A stretch of DNA of 9,178 bases from JANQGH01 sp039819285 (lineage in GTDB: Bacteria; Pseudomonadota; Alphaproteobacteria; DSM-16000; Inquilinaceae), in assembly GCA_039819285.1 (NCBI GenBank), contig JBCBSH010000182.1:1-9178 (forward strand), written 5' to 3'. The notes below the pieces were generated by a model. The model had not been told where the DNA came from. It searched no databases and saw only the letters and a program-made list of their open reading frames with translations. The first letter of the stretch is position 1; every line of letters begins with the position of its first letter. Position numbers and translations under genes: made by a program. Shown in pieces: positions 7,216 to 9,178 of the stretch.

Positions 7216-8485
7216 GGTCCAGGCGCTTGCCCGCGTCGAGGGCGAGGGCGGCCTGTACCTGCGCATCAACAACGACACGGTGCAGGACGCGCGTCTGGAG
7301 ATTTTCGAACCGCCGCGCTTTTTCGAGGCGTTCCTGCGCGGTCGCGACTTCATGGAGACGCCGGACATCGTCGCCCGGATCTGCGGCATCTGCCCCGTCG
7401 CTTATCAGATGAGCGGGGTTCACGCCCTGGAGAACACCTGCGGCGTAAAGATCGATGGTCCGATCCGCGACCTGCGCCGCATGCTCTATTGCGGCGAGTG
7501 GATCGAAAGCAACGTGCTGCATGTCTACATGCTGCACGCGCCGGACTTTCTGGGCTATCCCAGCGCGATCGAGCTGGCCAAGGACCATCCGGGCGTCGTG
7601 GAAAAGGGTCTGGCGCTGAAGAAGGCCGGCAACGACCTGATCGAAGTGATCGGCGGCCGGGCGATCCACCCGATCAACATCAAGGTCGGCGGCTTTCACA
7701 AATCGCCCAGCAAGCAGAAGCTGCGCGCCCTGCTGGACGACATGAAACGGGCGCGCGACATCGCGGTCGAAACGGTCGCCTGGGCGGCCGCGCTGGACAT
7801 GCCGGATTACGAGCGGGACTACGAGTTCGTCTCCCTACGCCATGAAAGCGAATACCCGATGAACGAGGGCCGCATCGTGTCCAGCGCCGGGATGGACATC
7901 GCCGTGCCCGACTACGAAAGGCACTTCGAGGAAATCCACGTCCCGCACTCCACGGCCCTGCATTCGACCATCAAGGGGCGGGGTTCCTACCTGGTCGGCC
8001 CGCTGGCGCGGTTCAATCTGAACCGGGACCGGCTGTCGCCGCTGGCGGCCGAGGCGGCGCGATCGGCCGGCTACGACCGGCCGTGCCGTAACCCGTTCGC
8101 CAGCATCGTGGTGCGGTCGATCGAGGTGGTCGAGGCCTGTGACGAGGCCATCCGGCTGATCGAGAATTACAGCCCGCCCGACGCGCCCGCGGTCGAGGTC
8201 GAGCCCAAGGCCGCAACCGGCTTCGGCGCGACCGAGGCGCCGCGCGGTCTGCTCTATCACAGCTATCGCCTGGCGGAGGACGGCACGATCGAGATGGCGC
8301 GGATCATACCGCCGACCTCACAGAACCAGCCGTCGATCGAACAGGATCTGCAAGAGGTGGCACAGCGGTCGCTGAACATGAACGAGGATGCGCTGACCCA
8401 TCTGTGCGAACAGACCATTCGCAACTACGACCCGTGCATTTCCTGCGCCACCCACTTCCTCAAGCTCAACATCGAACGAACATGA
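7196..8485 (+). CDS. hydA: Group 3b [NiFe] hydrogenase alpha (large, catalytic) subunit
   Basis: A 429-residue catalytic subunit that splits or forms H2 at the NiFe(CN)2CO centre. The N-terminus has the conserved ALARVEGEGG (residues 10-19). The first ligand motif is RICGICPVAY at 61-70, with C63 and C66; the position usually His in RxCGxCxxxH is Tyr70. The second motif near the C-terminus is DPCISCATH at 412-420, with C414 and C417. Nine residues (FLKLNIERT) follow H420, the expected tail removed by the endopeptidase encoded next. The overall pattern, including EAPRG ahead of the C-terminal motif, agrees with archaeal sulfhydrogenase alpha (group 3b). There is no export signal. In the family it couples H2 to NAD(P)H in the cytosol, is often reversible, and may also reduce sulfur. 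The ATG at 7196 has an AAGGAGA site. All residues needed for nickel binding are present. Confidence 0.94.
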   Translation: MPRKTIKVQALARVEGEGGLYLRINNDTVQDARLEIFEPPRFFEAFLRGRDFMETPDIVARICGICPVAYQMSGVHALENTCGVKIDGPIRDLRRMLYCGEWIESNVLHVYMLHAPDFLGYPSAIELAKDHPGVVEKGLALKKAGNDLIEVIGGRAIHPINIKVGGFHKSPSKQKLRALLDDMKRARDIAVETVAWAAALDMPDYERDYEFVSLRHESEYPMNEGRIVSSAGMDIAVPDYERHFEEIHVPHSTALHSTIKGRGSYLVGPLARFNLNRDRLSPLAAEAARSAGYDRPCRNPFASIVVRSIEVVEACDEAIRLIENYSPPDAPAVEVEPKAATGFGATEAPRGLLYHSYRLAEDGTIEMARIIPPTSQNQPSIEQDLQEVAQRSLNMNEDALTHLCEQTIRNYDPCISCATHFLKLNIERT

Positions 8486-8486
8486 C

Positions 8487-8951
8487 ATGGCCGCCGCCAG
8501 CCCCATCGTCGTCATTCCGCTAGGCAACCGGTCCATGGGCGATGACGGCGTCGGCCCGGCGGTTCTGGATCTGCTAGCCGCCGACGAAGACACCGCCTTT
8601 GCGGTGCGCGAGCCGCGCGACGCCATGGGCATGGTCGCCTGTTGGGAGGGGGCGTCGACCACCATCGTCGTCGACGCGGCCCATTCGGGCGCGGAACCGG
8701 GCACGATCCACCGGATCGAACACGCCGACGGCGTCGTGCCCAAGGATGCCGGCCGGATGTCGAGCCACGGCATTGGCCTAGCCGAGGCGCTGGCCTTAAG
8801 CGACGCGCTGGGCCGAACGCCGCCGAGGCTCGTGGTCTACGCCGTCGAGGCGGCATCGTTTGAACCTGAAGCCCCCCTTACACCGGCGGTCGCCGCCTCG
8901 GTGCCGACGGTGGCGGCCCAAATCCGCGCCGAGATCGAAGGAGCAAGCTAG
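8487..8951 (+). CDS. Hydrogenase maturation endopeptidase (HybD/HycI family)
   Basis: A 154-residue peptidase of the M52 family that cleaves the C-terminal tail of the large subunit once nickel is in place. The family hallmarks are visible: PLGNRSMGDDGVG at residues 11-23, a VVDA strand end, and SSHGIGL. By comparison with E. coli HybD, the nickel-sensing ligands would be D20 (Glu16 in HybD), D63 and H94. All three are present, so it should be active. Length is normal. The substrate is almost certainly the alpha subunit directly upstream, cut after H420; that pairing is inference from context. The ATG lies one base after the alpha stop and has no clear Shine-Dalgarno, so translation probably depends on reinitiation. 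An ATG at 8482 is in another frame. It is soluble and cytoplasmic. Confidence 0.9.
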   Translation: MAAASPIVVIPLGNRSMGDDGVGPAVLDLLAADEDTAFAVREPRDAMGMVACWEGASTTIVVDAAHSGAEPGTIHRIEHADGVVPKDAGRMSSHGIGLAEALALSDALGRTPPRLVVYAVEAASFEPEAPLTPAVAASVPTVAAQIRAEIEGAS

Positions 8952-8953
8952 AC

Positions 8954-9178
8954 ATGCACGAGGCATCCCTGATGCGCGGCCTGATGAGCCAGATCACCAC
9001 CCTGGCCGAGGCGGAACGCGCGAAGCGCGTGACCAACGTCTATGTCTGGCTCGGCGCGCTCAGCCACATGTCGCCCGATCATTTCCGTGAGCATTTCGAC
9101 CAGTCCTCGCCCGGCTCGATCGCGGAGGGCGCGTCGCTGACCATCGACACCTCCGACGACCTGAAGAATCCCAACGCC
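8954..9178 (+). CDS. hypA: HypA-like nickel metallochaperone, N-terminal part (3' end outside window)
   Basis: The frame runs to the window edge, giving the first 75 residues of a protein normally about 115 long. It begins MHEASL, with His2 and Glu3, the HypA nickel-binding N-terminus that helps deliver nickel to the hydrogenase large subunit. Further HypA features follow: RVTNVYVWLGALSHMSPDHF and an AEGASLTI strand. AAGGAG at 8938-8943 supports ATG 8954, two bases after the protease stop. An odd point: aligned by eye with E. coli HypA from the shared EG (residues 58-59), the first zinc cysteine (Cys73) falls on Pro73 and no cysteine is present in the visible part. The zinc site may therefore be missing or altered. 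Family assignment is strong from the N-terminus and context; whether it works as a classical HypA is open. Confidence 0.85.
   Translation, partial: MHEASLMRGLMSQITTLAEAERAKRVTNVYVWLGALSHMSPDHFREHFDQSSPGSIAEGASLTIDTSDDLKNPNA

Noticed and set aside
6400..7389. Minus-strand open frame of 329 codons opposite the hydrogenase small subunit
   Set aside because: It is a shadow of hydD and the start of hydA; no ribosome site or domain supports it.
8860..9090. Small plus-strand open frame overlapping the protease end and the HypA start
   Set aside because: It is out of frame with both supported genes and its translation is low-complexity Arg/Pro/Ala-rich.

Overview
The window is GC-rich, densely packed and entirely plus-strand, with overlapping starts and stops (GTGA, ATGA) and clear Shine-Dalgarno sites. 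Codon use and gene types suit a proteobacterium, most likely an alphaproteobacterium. That placement is an inference from style and protein family, not from a marker gene. It holds ten genes, the first and last cut by the window edges. No RNA genes, insertion sequences, CRISPR arrays or long repeats were seen.

Left module (1-3799), acyl-CoA metabolism: the 3' end of a CaiB/BaiF (family III) CoA-transferase, an enoyl-CoA hydratase with both catalytic glutamates, a 574-residue single-chain protein fusing the two halves of a family I CoA-transferase (glutaconate CoA-transferase/IpdAB-like), and an SMP-30/gluconolactonase-family beta-propeller. The tight spacing suggests one transcript for breakdown of an unidentified acid through CoA thioesters, with a possible lactone step. 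The fused transferase appears to lack the usual catalytic glutamate, so it may be a hydrolase or C-C cleaving enzyme rather than a transferase.

A 187-base gap (3800-3986) separates the modules. It carries a strong hairpin just after the lactonase-like gene and no promoter that I can identify with confidence.

Right module (3987-9178), cytoplasmic [NiFe] hydrogenase of group 3b (NAD(P)-linked 'sulfhydrogenase' type): beta subunit (iron-sulfur), a stand-alone cyclic-nucleotide-binding-fold protein, gamma subunit (FAD/NAD(P)/[2Fe-2S]), delta (small) subunit, alpha (large) subunit with the NiFe ligands, the endopeptidase that trims the large subunit, and the start of a HypA-like nickel chaperone. 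Electrons would pass between NAD(P)H at gamma, the beta and delta iron-sulfur clusters, and the NiFe site in alpha. The protease and HypA mature the alpha subunit.

Points to revisit are the HypA-like protein with no zinc-site cysteine at the expected place, the Tyr in place of His after the first NiFe cysteine pair, the ligand-binding protein without a DNA-binding domain inside the hydrogenase operon, and the fused CoA-transferase without its glutamate. Nothing here is clearly a wholly new system. It is mostly a recognisable hydrogenase operon next to a less familiar CoA-thioester pathway.
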